Notes under the pieces: generated by a model | The model's input: only the letters and a program-made list of their open reading frames with translations | Databases searched by the model: none | Told to the model about the DNA's origin: nothing | Part shown: in pieces, positions 38,675 through 50,700 of the stretch | Layout of the letters: the number at the start of each line of letters is the position of its first letter | How positions within the stretch are numbered: the first letter of the stretch is position 1 | DNA from: Dryomyza anilis | Taxonomy: Eukaryota; Arthropoda; Insecta; Diptera; Dryomyzidae | Length of the DNA: 64,000 bases | Direction of reading: 5' to 3' | NCBI GenBank assembly: GCA_951804985.1 | Contig: OX638133.1 | Location: forward strand, 35,613,963-35,677,962 | Translations under genes and position numbers: made by a program

Positions 38675-39255
38675 TACCCTACCCCTATGAGGTTCAGGGT
38701 ATATTAACTTTGTGCAGATATTGTAACGCCCATTAGGAGTCGTATCCGGTATGGAAAAGTATAAATCGTCGTTGTAGAACGAAAAGTCACCAAATAAATT
38801 TTCAAAATGCCAAATATTCATTTACAAAAACTTTTTTATGTCTGTCAATTTTTAATCTATGATCTCAATTTTTTTACTAGATGATAAGAAAATGTGAATC
38901 TATCAATTGATATTTCAACTTTCAAAATGCATCATTTACTTTTTATAATATTAATCAACAAACTCGAAATTTAAGTTTTTCATAAAAATATATTTGGTGA
39001 CTTTTCGTTCTACAACGACGAAATATTCTTGATCAGATTAATTGGTTACAGTATGTTTTAGTCAAAAAAGGGTTCTGTGTACGGAAATGAGCGAAATCGG
39101 TTAACGGACAAACCCACCACCCAGACTAGTCGCTTATACCACTAATATATCCACAAAGAGTGTAGGGTATTCCATAGTCGTGCGCGACCGACTATAAAAT
39201 TCTGTCTCATGTGACCAAACTTACCCATGTGATCTAACTTTCCCAACTCGTTTTT
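38675..39255 (-). repeat. Dispersed repeat R, copy 2, interrupted by MITE A
   Basis: It is in reverse orientation relative to 10266-10880, with matching GTATGGAAAAGTATA and TATTCTTGATCAG on the two sides of MITE A (38767-39020). Confidence 0.7.
38767..39020. mobile_element. MITE A, complete copy, 254 bp
   Basis: 30 bp near-perfect inverted ends run from CGTCGTTGTAGAACGAAAAG to CTTTTCGTTCTACAACGACG. The body is AT-rich and non-coding. The empty site can be read from repeat R at 10780-10800, which lacks it. Confidence 0.85.
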
Positions 39256-39636
39256 CAACTAACTTTCCAAACTCGTTTTCAATTCTTTTATGTCTCTATT
39301 TCATGGAGTTGTTCGTGGTCTTACTGAATACAGACCATCAAGAATGTTCGTTAAGCGAGTTTTAACCGATTTTTCGATACAGCTCGTTTTCCTTGAAAAT
39401 TGTTGAACATTTTATTATTTCCCGATGAATCTTAAAAAATCGTTTTTATGATTTTATAACTCAATTTTACATTTGATTGGAATATCAATAAAATTTGTTT
39501 GAAAACGATATTGGCCCCAATAGCGCAACCTCATAAGTCGATTTAGCGATGTCCCCGATCTGTTGTAAACACGCTTACAGAAAAACGAAACTTCTAATTT
39601 AAATGAAAATGGACATGATTCACTTATTTTCAAATA

Positions 39637-40470
39637 AAGGGTTTTTCAATAAGAGCCGCTACAAAATAAAACAAAAACAGTTTTGGATATCAATGAAATT
39701 CTTTATTCCTGTAAAAGTACGTTCGATGCCATTATGTATGGAACTCGATTTCTTTTGCATGGCCACCACGGGCACGCTTGCAGAAGTCCAGACGCTGAAC
39801 CCAATTTTCGACGGTTTTCAAGCATAAATCGGCCGATACTGCTGCAATTTCACGTTCGATATTCGTACAAAGTTCATCAATCGTTGGCATAGACCATAGA
39901 CTTGACGTAGCCCCACAGGAAATAGTCTAACGGCGTCAAATCGCACGACCGAGGCGGCCAATCGACTGGACCATTTCGTAAGATAACACGTTCTCCAAAC
40001 ATGGTTTCCAATAAATTGATTGTGGCATTCGCTGTGTGGCTTGTGGCGCCGTCCTGTTGGAACCACATGTCCTCCAAGTCCATATCATCCAATTGGGGCC
40101 ATATCATCCAATTGGGGTTATCATTGAACGGTAGCGATTCCCATTCACAGTAACGTGCCGGTCTTGATCATCACGGAAGAAGTACGGCCCAATGACGCCG
40201 CTGGCCCATAAACCGCACCAAACCGTAATTTTTTCGGGATGACTCATGGAGTACGTGTGGATTGCTGTCTGACCAATAACGCATATTTTGTTTATTGACG
40301 ATGCCATTCAGCCAGAAATGAGCCTCATCGCTGAAGATGATTTTTCGAATTTTTACTACCGAATTTCGGTAGTAAATTTTAATAATTTCGACTCGTTGTT
40401 GGCAAGAAATATGGCGTCGTTTGCTGTCCCTGTCGCTCTACTTTTGTAGCGTCCCAGTTGAAAAACCCTT
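39637..40470 (-). mobile_element. Deleted mariner-like element with intact ends, 834 bp
   Basis: The ends are AAGGGTTTTTCAATAAGAGC and GTCCCAGTTGAAAAACCCTT, with TA on each side. The minus strand still encodes the C-terminal transposase: EKITVWCGLWASGVIGPYFF, WFQQDGATSHTANATINLLE and DWPPRSCDLTPLDYFLWGYV, split over three frames. The N-terminal half is replaced at ~40340 by MITE B core sequence (GAATTTCGGTAGTAAATTTT). IS630-Tc1-mariner superfamily. Confidence 0.85.
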
Positions 40471-40489
40471 TACCTCGCATAACACTTAC

Positions 40490-41160
40490 ATCTATGGGTG
40501 AAAGCAACAAATTAATATTTTGTATATGAACCCTTTTTTTTTTGATAACTTCACGGCATCTACGTGGCATAGATAAAATTAAATTAGATATAGTAGATTC
40601 AGGAATCATTTCACATTCACTTTTAAGTGTTTGAAACAGTTCTTCCCTATTTCGAAAGGTTTGCCCGGAAACGCTTCGTTTTAAAATACCAAAGAGATTT
40701 TGATTGAGTCGGACAATCAAGGACTTGAATCCCGGAGTCTCACAAGTAATCTTTAACCAGCCTCGATGTGTGTTTCAGGTTGTTGTCATGCTGAAACACC
40801 CACCGAAGCGACATGTTCCACTCAGCATATGGTATTATTTTCGATTCTAGTATATACTTTCTATTTTGTGGAAAGGGGCCCTTCGTAAAACATTTTTAAA
40901 TTGCACGTCTGCGGACCGTGCTTTCATGGACAGTTAAATTTTGAGTATAGAGATGGAAAATGGGTTTTTTTGAACCCATCACATCCATTGATTTAAGTTT
41001 TTGTATCAGTCTACAAACAATAGATCAATTTATATTAGATTTTTTGTGACAAAACGTCAATGAATCCTATGGACTCATGTTGATCTTCGCGGCTTCGAAT
41101 CATCGCCGTTTTCGGTGAAATGAATACGGTTTCGTCCGCATCGTTGGAATCGTATGTCTT
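40490..41160 (-). pseudogene. Tc1-like transposase relic, C-terminal half
   Basis: The minus strand reads PYAEWNMSLRWVFQHDNNLK HTS, then, after frameshifts, NLFGILKRSVSGQTFRNREE and PESTISNLILSMPRRCREVI. The FQHDN and NLFG-type motifs are typical of Tc1 elements. The N-terminus and ends are not found. Confidence 0.75.
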
Positions 41161-41759
41161 CGTATATATTGGGTTCATCTGATTAATGTGACATCATAGT
41201 AAATACCGACGACTGTTTGATTGTATGAGCATTGTTTGTTAAGTTTAAATATTTTTACAAATACTGTGTCACCCGCCTAGAAACTTCTAAGTCAATGCAG
41301 AGAGTATATATTTGATATAGAGTTTCCTTCTGAGTTTGCTGACGTCGCTGCCGAAAACATTGGTTATGTGGAAGTGGAATTTTACAGTTTGAAGTTAACA
41401 GGGGAAAACAGTGCACAAAACTGGATGTGTCCGCCGATAATTTGCAACCAATCTTACCAAGATATATTGCAATCCCCCGCTTATAAAGCATAACGCAGTG
41501 GTTAAGTTTTAAGAAATAGTTTATTTTTTTCGTCTGAAGCAATATAAAACTTTACATAAAATTAGAATGGCATTTATTTATAACATGCGATGAATCTGTA
41601 GTGATTTATGTGAGTTTTAAAAAAAAGTCATATATATATTAATATATAAAGATATGAACTTAGTAAGCATACCTACAATTAAAAAACATTAAAAATAAAA
41701 TACCCACCACAAACATTTTTTTGTTTACATCAATTAAAAAATAAGAAGTAAAACTAAAA

Positions 41760-44700
41760 TCATTTGTAGAGAAAATCTTTACGGCTTATAATGCCTACAA
41801 CGCGATTGTCCTTATCGATGACAATCATGTGACGCAGCCCAAGCGCACGGAATGTGCTAAAGATTTTCGGTACGGAATCATGCTAAAAACAAAAGTATTG
41901 AAAATTAATAAAATATATGTGTTGGAAAAGATGTTACTCATACCTCGCCGACACGCACTGGCGAAGGATTCATAAACATATCCAAATTTACGGTATAATT
42001 CACTTTATCATCATCCATTCTAACGCTCTGCAGAAATAGAATATTTTGATGAGTTTAATATTTTATTAAAAATCTGCGAAACTTACCTCAATTGATGGAT
42101 AACGCGGATAAACATCGCGAAATGTTTGTATTGTTGTTTCCTTTTCCCAGAAACGTTTCTTCTCCTCGTAGAGCGATTTCAGTAGAATCACAATTAGTTG
42201 AGAGCGCAGTATTATACCACAGACGCGACCATTTGAGCGATCGTTCTAAGCGAAATTATTATAAAATACAAATACAAACATTTAGTGTTGATAATACTTA
42301 CGCCCTCCACACCCTCGACAACTGGAAAACCATTGTGCTTGTATTTCTTAAGGATACTATAGATGTAATTTGCATTGTCGCGTTTTTTGATGCACACCAC
42401 CGGCGAATTCATGACCTGCGAAGCTTTCAAGCCGGAATATTTTGGTAGCGCCTCCCACGGCAGCAGAGGCACATTATTTACTCGTATTTGTGTGTCGTAA
42501 ATGCCCTGCAATGCGTCGAGAAAATATATTTAAAATTTAACAATATTATTTGTATTATACAATTGTAATAAAAGTTTCATAAGGAGTACAGCAGCAAAGA
42601 ACGCGATTCGACTCAGAGAATCAGGATTCTGGAAGCAAATCTCATATGGAAACAGACTATATAATACCAGATGGAAATAAATCCAAACTACTCCATCGTA
42701 ATACCTAGTAGAGAACAATGAGGCGGTAACTCGACAACAAGCAATAGCCACCTCCAAGTCTTTACAGACGGATCTAAGATGGAAATAGGGACTGGATCCA
42801 GCCTTTTCATCGACACATTGCATATTCACGAATCACATAGACTTCTCGATGATTGCAGTGCCTTTCAAGCAGAAATATTCGCGATATACAAAGCAGCACA
42901 GACCATACAAACAAAGAACATGGATCCATCGGAGATTACAATCTATGTGGATAGTCAACCAGCCATCCAAGCACTAGACAATGAGGTCATAAAATCGAAC
43001 ACAGTACTCAACTGTCGCCGCTTACACAACATACTAAGTCCAACCCATGCGATAAACATATGCTTGGTTTCCGGACATAGCAATATAGTAGGGAACGAAA
43101 AAGCCGATGAGCTAGTGCGACAGGGTTATGTACGTGTCCTTTGATTAGGATTCCATTAGATGTCTTAAGAAGACATATTGACCTTAAAACGACGGAAAAA
43201 ACAAACGCAAACTGGTCATACAGAGACGACTGCGTTATCTAACGTCGTCTCTGGCCACACACCAATGAAAAAAGAACAAAAAGCCTGATAAATAACAACA
43301 AACAAGCTACCCGTATTCTCATCGGCGTCTTGACAGGACATTGTGCAATGGGAACAATGACGCACAGACTGGGCATCCCCGCTCCCCAGGAGTTGCAAAG
43401 AAATTGAGGAAGTAGAATCAATTAAACATCTACTATGCGATTATCTAAATCTCCAAACGCGCCGACTCCAGTACATGGGGAACAGGTTCTTTGGAGAACT
43501 GGAAGAAATAGTAGAAGTTCCAATTGAAAATCTGCTAGGAGTCGTTAGAAGATATTGCTGATATAACTTTAGCAGCACCCCCTTACTAACCTAATCTAAC
43601 ATAAAACAGTAATTTATTGGAAAGTGAAAAATTGACATCAACATAAACAATAGAACAAACAACTCAACAAATATAGTATTTAATAAGAAGGTATAATTTG
43701 TTCATCAACACCCAAACTCGAATTGTATTAACATCAATCCCTTATTCTTGCAATGGTAAAGAAGTTTATCATTAAACAATCCTTTTGTAAAACATCTGCT
43801 GTTTGATCATCTGTATTAATAATAATGAATTGTACATTTCCATTTTCGTATTTCTCTATTATAAAGTGATATCTATATGTTCTGATATTGCGTGATATCC
43901 ATTTGCAGTGGCAAGATGTAAAGCATTTCTATTATCATAGTTGATCCTTATTGTAGCACCGTCATTTGTACCTTCGATTTCAAGACTAGAGACTTTTTAA
44001 CCACAAGACCTATTGAGTAGCTGATGCTAGTGTCATGTATTCTGATTCCGTCGTAGATAAAGCTATGGTTGGCTGTCACCTGCTATTCCACGATATCGAT
44101 TCAATCGATTGTTTGTAGTGAGAACTTATTGTTTCTACTAAATACTTATAAGTTCTACTAAATACTATATATTGTTTACATTACACACTTTGAAAGTGCT
44201 TAATTAATTATTCCTCTTTAACACATTCATTCTTCTTCTAAAATGTCCCTTACAACCGTGGGTCGGTTTTGGCCGCTGAGATGAAGACGCGCCAGTTGCG
44301 CGCTGACGTCAGTTAGAAATACCAAGCGTTGCCAGGTTGTCCTCAACTTGATATTTCCAACGCAGATTTGGACGTCCTCTTCGCTGTCCGCCTTTGAGTC
44401 TCGATTCAATCACCTTCTTTGCTGGAGTGTTTTCATCCATTCTTTCGAAATGACCTAGCCAGCTAAGCTGCTGGATCTTGATGCGCTTGATTATGTCAAT
44501 GCCGTCGAATAATTCATACAGCTTATGGTTCATCTTGATTCGATAGTGCCAAAGATTTTTCTCTCGAACGCTCCCAGTACTCTCTCATCTGTCGAGGTCA
44601 GCGTCCATGTTTCTGCACCATAAAGTACGACGGGCATGATGAGTGACTTGTAGAGCGTTATTTTTGTCTGGCGAGAGAGCGCTCTACTTCTCAATTGCCT

Positions 44701-47700
44701 ACTAAGTCCAAAGTAGCACCTGATGGCAAGAGTTATTCTCCGTTTAATCTCCAGGCTGACGTCGTTGTTGCTGTTGATGCTGGATCCCAGATAGACGAAG
44801 TCCTTCACAATGTCGAACTTGTGGGTGTCAAAAGCAGCTGTTTGCCAAGACGCACGGACTCTTTTTTGCTTGTTGACACCAGGAACTTTGTCTTGTCCTC
44901 GTTCACCGCTAGACCCATTCGACGCGACTCTTTCTCCACTCTGGAGAGTGCTGCAGTTATTTCAGCATTTCCATTTCAAATTTTTATTCGTCAGTTGTTG
45001 GTGATATCGACTTAGACAGTTTCATATTTGGATCTAGTAGAGTTGAAACTGGCTTACATTCATCCATTTCAAATCGCATAATAATCTCATGAATGTATTC
45101 TTCTTGACTAATTGGTATATTTTCTAAATTTATTTCTTTGTTTTATTCACAACAAAATTTAGCTCTTCCCAAATCTTTCATTTTAAAATGTGGCTTTAGA
45201 TAATCTTTTATATCATTCCTGGCTTTTGAGCTATACGAATATGGCCACATTGATTCTAGTATTGTCGTCTACTTTGAAATATACGCAGGGATCAGTATTG
45301 GAACGTTTCAAGCCGAACTGTTTTAACTCAAAGTCTAACTTCTTGATCCATGCTAAACTTGCCTGTTTTAATTCGTACAGCGCTTTTGTAATGTGCAAAT
45401 CTCATATTCTGTATTAACGACATCAGGCTCAGCGCTTCATCCCTCACTTCATTTTCATTTCCACAGGCAGATGAGAATGATTTTTCAGCACAGACTGGTT
45501 CCTCGTAGTCTTCGAACATTACTGAAGAAATTTGAGTATCTTCCATTGTAAATTTAACATGTGACCTAACCTTCCTTACTGGTTATTCATTGGTACCGGT
45601 ATCATGAAGGGTAAAAGCTTTCTGGATTTTCTCATATAAGGAATTAACACAACATGATATTTAAATCTAAGCTTTAACGTGCATAAAATAAAGAGTTGAA
45701 AAGATTTTAAGCATTTTATACCAACCTCATTGAAGCAGTCTCCCACCCACTTTGCGCTGATCAGCGTCAATATGAGCGGAAAGAAAAACGACGTCTCAAT
45801 GCCCGTGGTCTCCATGAGAATGACAGTGAGACTAATGGTCATGCGCAGCACGCCACCGAGATTCGCAGCAGCCCCAATTAAAGCGTATTTGCCGGGATTA
45901 AAGAAGATCTATTGGAGAAAAGAGTTGGCAAACACAAGACTTTTATTAGAGACCACAAACACTTACAGCCTCTGGGAAAATATAGCAGACAACCATCGCA
46001 ACGAGGCGACCCCAAGCGGCGCCTACTAATGCGGTGGGTATAAAAACACCAAGCGATACATTTAAACCAAATGTAAAGCACGACAGAAAGTAATAGACCA
46101 GCGTAAACATGGCGAGTGTCAGTATTTTATGCGAACCTAAATATAAAATAATGTTTTATGTTAATTATTTCAAATTTTCAAGTAATAAAAACCTGGTGGA
46201 TCATGAAACAAGGAGCGCACAGTGGCCTCGGGCGTTTGAAACCACAGCGCAGCAACGGCATTGTACTCATTATCCTCGCAGAAGAGCTGTGTGACATGAC
46301 AGTTAATGCAAATATAAAATAGCTTTAAACAACAAATAACTCAGCCCACCTGCACTGGATAAACGGTCGGATCATTGCCCAACGGCCGACAGTCGTTTAT
46401 GAAGTAGATCATGGTGCAGGCCAAGGTGGTGCCAATAATGGCCACCATCACAGCTTCGAGCACTTTACCCCAGTTGTAGGTGATGTAACGGCTGCGAAAA
46501 CGATTGACTTGCGTATTCAGCGCATTCCACATGGCGCCAAAGAGTCCACCAGATACGCCCAACAGCAAATAGATGGGCAGCTCAAAGTATTCGAAGGTGA
46601 GTGGCTGCTCAAATTTACCCAAATTAAAGAGACCGGTAAAAGTAAAATCGCTCAGACCATGATAGGCGGACATCACAATATTCAGCGTGAACGAGCTGAT
46701 AATCGAGGCGACCAGTGTGCGCCAGATCAGGTTCTGATTCCAAAAACTAGCAGCCTCTTCCAGCGAAAATAACATGCCACCAATGGGCGCGCCAAAAGCA
46801 GCAGATACACCTGCCGCGGCGCCGCTTAACACAAAGTCACGCTTCTCGTGATCGTCACGAAACGACTGAAAGATGCGAAAGTCCTTGACGAATGTGGTGC
46901 TTTTGCCTTGTGAGATACCGGCGGCAACGACGGCGCCTGCATGTATCATCGGTCCTTCCTGTTGCAAACGAGGGTTAATTATAATGAGCATGTATTAAGG
47001 AATACATTTTACCTTGCCACCAGCTAGTCCGCCCACAACGGACATTATCACACCTATCGATTTAATTGCCAGCGTTTTTATGCGCACAATACGGGGTATC
47101 TTAACGCCGTTCAAATAACTCTTGACCTGTGGTATACCGCTGCCTGCAGTAATGGGTTCTATGTAGGTTACCATGGTGGCACCAATCGCAACAGGCACTA
47201 CGCTCAGACCCAGCCAGTAGAGATACGGTAAGACGAGATTGCCGTATTCGGCGCCATTGTGCGGTACGTTCTTCTGGACGGCTGTTATTTTATGAAATAA
47301 AAGACAAGTTTATTTTAATGTGCATTACAACTTTCGATAGGTTTCGGTTAACTTAATATTAAGCTGGAATATAATAACACCAGACAACATCGTCTGTAGC
47401 TCGTTTGGTTAGTGCGTTGGACTACGACCTGCTTTCCATGTGCTAGAGTCAGTGTATTTAGAGGTTCGGACATTTGCATATTAAATGCTCTATTGACTCT
47501 ACTTCCTCCCTCAGTCGGACGCGGGGATACCCAATATGCCCTTATGCCGATGGCACAATGTAGTCAGGATGACAATGATGATGCGGGTAGCGACGATGCC
47601 TGTTAAAATAATCACTGCTTCTGTATTTTATATTCGATTTTGCATGTTGATAGTTTGTTGAAACAGTAATTAAATTTCTTAACAGATCATATATCCACTT

Positions 47701-50700
47701 TTTTTAGTTTATTACGTTTGGGAGACATAATTTCAATTCAATTTTGAAATTGTCGATTTGAGTACCAAAATTAGATCTCGGCGAAACCATTTCTCATATT
47801 CGTATTTCGCTGAAAATTCTCCACATCGAATTTCTCATCGAATAGAGCATTTTTACGGGTTGACTTTTTCTCGATTTGATTTGACATCATGTAAATTCAT
47901 TGTCAATCTAATCTATACAGATTAAATATCAAATGCCTGAATTGTTTTATTTGCGTTTAAATTATAATTTAAACGTTATCAGTGTAATGTATATTAGTAA
48001 GTATTGTTTGTCGCAGATGTTAAATAAACATGAATGTTTTATGTGTATCATGTGCGGTTTATACAATCGTTTGTTGAATTAAGATAGTTCTAAGAAGTAT
48101 TAGTAATACTAGCTGAATTCGGTATTTTGCGTATAATGCTTTGTTTTTGTATGCATACATGGAGCAATGCTAAATGGAGTAATACATTGCAAAGATTATC
48201 AATTTCGTATCAATTGAATATAGAATTACAAAACATTACAATACGAGATTAAAAATTATATTTGGGTGCTGAATTTAACTGCATATTATTTTCCTTTTAC
48301 GTAACAAAATATAGTAATAAAAACAAACAAAATTGAGGAAGTCTGAAAAAGGAATGGCAAATTTGTTGGAGTTTTCATTGAAAACAGTGGATGTCGGAAA
48401 AAGGAATGACAAATTTGTTGTACACACAAAAAATTCATATGGTGATATTAACAAAAATTTGGTCTAAATTAACAAACTATTTGTTAATATATGGTCAACA
48501 AGAATATTTGTATTATTTACAAATATTTACAATTCCCATTTTTCATTGTTATATTAACAAATGTTCTTGTTCATTTAATAAAGTACTTTTGTCCTATTAA
48601 CAAATTTATGTAGTTTGACGAACAAATTTATTTTGTTTTATAAACAAATTTCCCAAGAAACATTTTTACGGAGCATACGACACACGCGGAATCACAATAC
48701 CGTCATTGACGGCATGTTTACTGAGTATTGAGCAAGTATCCGTCATAGCATATACGATTTCGCACCGTTAACGTACCATGAAATCGGACGACTCCGTTAG
48801 AATTCCGTTTTGCTCCGTATTTCTAGTCGTTTACGGTACCGTTGAAACGAAGTACTCCGCAATGTATCCGTTGAAACGGAGTACTCCGTAAATTTTCCGT
48901 TTATACTCCAACTCAACGGCACCGATTTTCTTCCGTTATTGGTGTACATTTCAATTCAATTGACTTTGTGAACGTGAACAATAAGCTCGGAGGATCACAG
49001 TCGCTGAAGACCAAACAAGATAAGTGAATATAATATTAATAAAATATGCTTTTAATATAAACCTCTTTGCAGAATTTACATATTTTTACAGTCCCATATG
49101 TTGAGAATCTCCGATGGCTTCAAACGTCTTTCAATTCATAAAGGACTGTATCAAAGAACTCCTGAAAATGTGGTATAAAGTTTGTGGAAAATGTGCAATG
49201 CAAAATTGTCTTGGCTTTTTAGCTGATAAACCTCCATCACTAAACATTACAGCATACAAAGAGACTCATTCAAGCCCTATGACAACTGCAATCCAGTTAA
49301 AGTGATATATCTTTTTTGTAATAAATTATTGTTTTGGTCTTTGTTGACACAAAATCGATGATGGAAATACCATGTGGAATTTCAGTAGATTACAAAATTA
49401 TAAACACCAATTATGTTATTTAGTAAAATTTGTATATTTCATGTTCAATTTTATTCATAATAAGTTTGTTTCTTGTAAATAAAAATTTGCTAAAGGTCAT
49501 TTTGTATTCTATTGTATGAAAAATGTGTTTTAAATCCATTCATTCCGTATTTCATACAGGTCTACGGTACGTTAACGGACCGTCAAAACGCAATATCAAC
49601 GGATGCACTTCGTATTTCATCCAGTATGACGGTCCGTAAACGTACCGTCGAAACGCACTCTCGTCGGACTCACTCCATTTGTCATCCAGTATGACGGTCC
49701 GTTAACGTACCGTCGAAACGTACTCTCAACGTATTCGAAGTCCGTTTCGATGTTCCTCTTTATCTGTTCACTGGACCGTTTTCGTATCCAGAAAACGGAA
49801 CGTTTACGGAATCGTATTCCGTATTGCTGTTCCGTATACGGCACCGTTAAAGGACCGTTTTGTTTAATGGGTTGTTTTGTTTTATAAGCAAATTTATTTT
49901 GTACTATAAACAAATTTATTTTGTTTGAAAAATATATTTTTTAGTACGTCCTGTGCCTTTATAATAAGGAGAACAAATTGTGTCTCTTCTTATTATAAAG
50001 TCACATGTAGACAAAGACCCCTCATCTTGCAAGATTCCTGTGATGGAAAATTCGTGTCTTGAATGCTTCTTATTACACAATGCTATGCCACTTTGATTTT
50101 AATTCCACCTTCCTCCAGAACAAGGAGCGAAGTGGCTAAAATCAGCAAATGGTTCTTGAGACTCCTTCAGTAGTCCATACAAACTATTTAAAGTGTATTT
50201 TTTAATATTATAATACTCTGAAACTGCACTACATTTTAATAATTCAGTGCAAACGCTAACACAGCAGAACATAATGGAATGAATCGAAGGGTCATGACGC
50301 TATTTTTTTTTGTCTCAAAATAAACAAATAGTTCGTTCAGGCAACAAATTAGTTTTGTTCGTATAACAGAGCATTATTTAGATTTTAACAAAAACCACTG
50401 TAATTTTCACAAAATGCTAAATAATAATGACAGTATATACAGTTATTTTGTTTTTTTTTTTTTTTTTTTTTTGGAATATCTACTAAGATCCACAGCACTC
50501 AGACAGACTATATCCATTGTACTGTGAAATCTATTCCCTACAATTTTGTGGTTAATATCACCACGAGCGCCCATGCCCAAGCCGGGATTCGAACCCGAGA
50601 CCTTCAGAATGCAAGTCCAGCGCGCTACCTCTGGACTGCTGAGGCCGGCTATTTTTGGTTAAATACACAAATGAAATTTTGTAAGACTTACAAGTATTTG

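Noticed and set aside
42092..42448. 118-codon plus-strand frame
   Set aside because: It is antisense to ClC-b exons 9 and 10 and has no independent support.
50560..50651. Candidate tRNA gene with a good B box
   Set aside because: It is followed by a SINE body and poly(A), and no acceptor-stem pairing was found.
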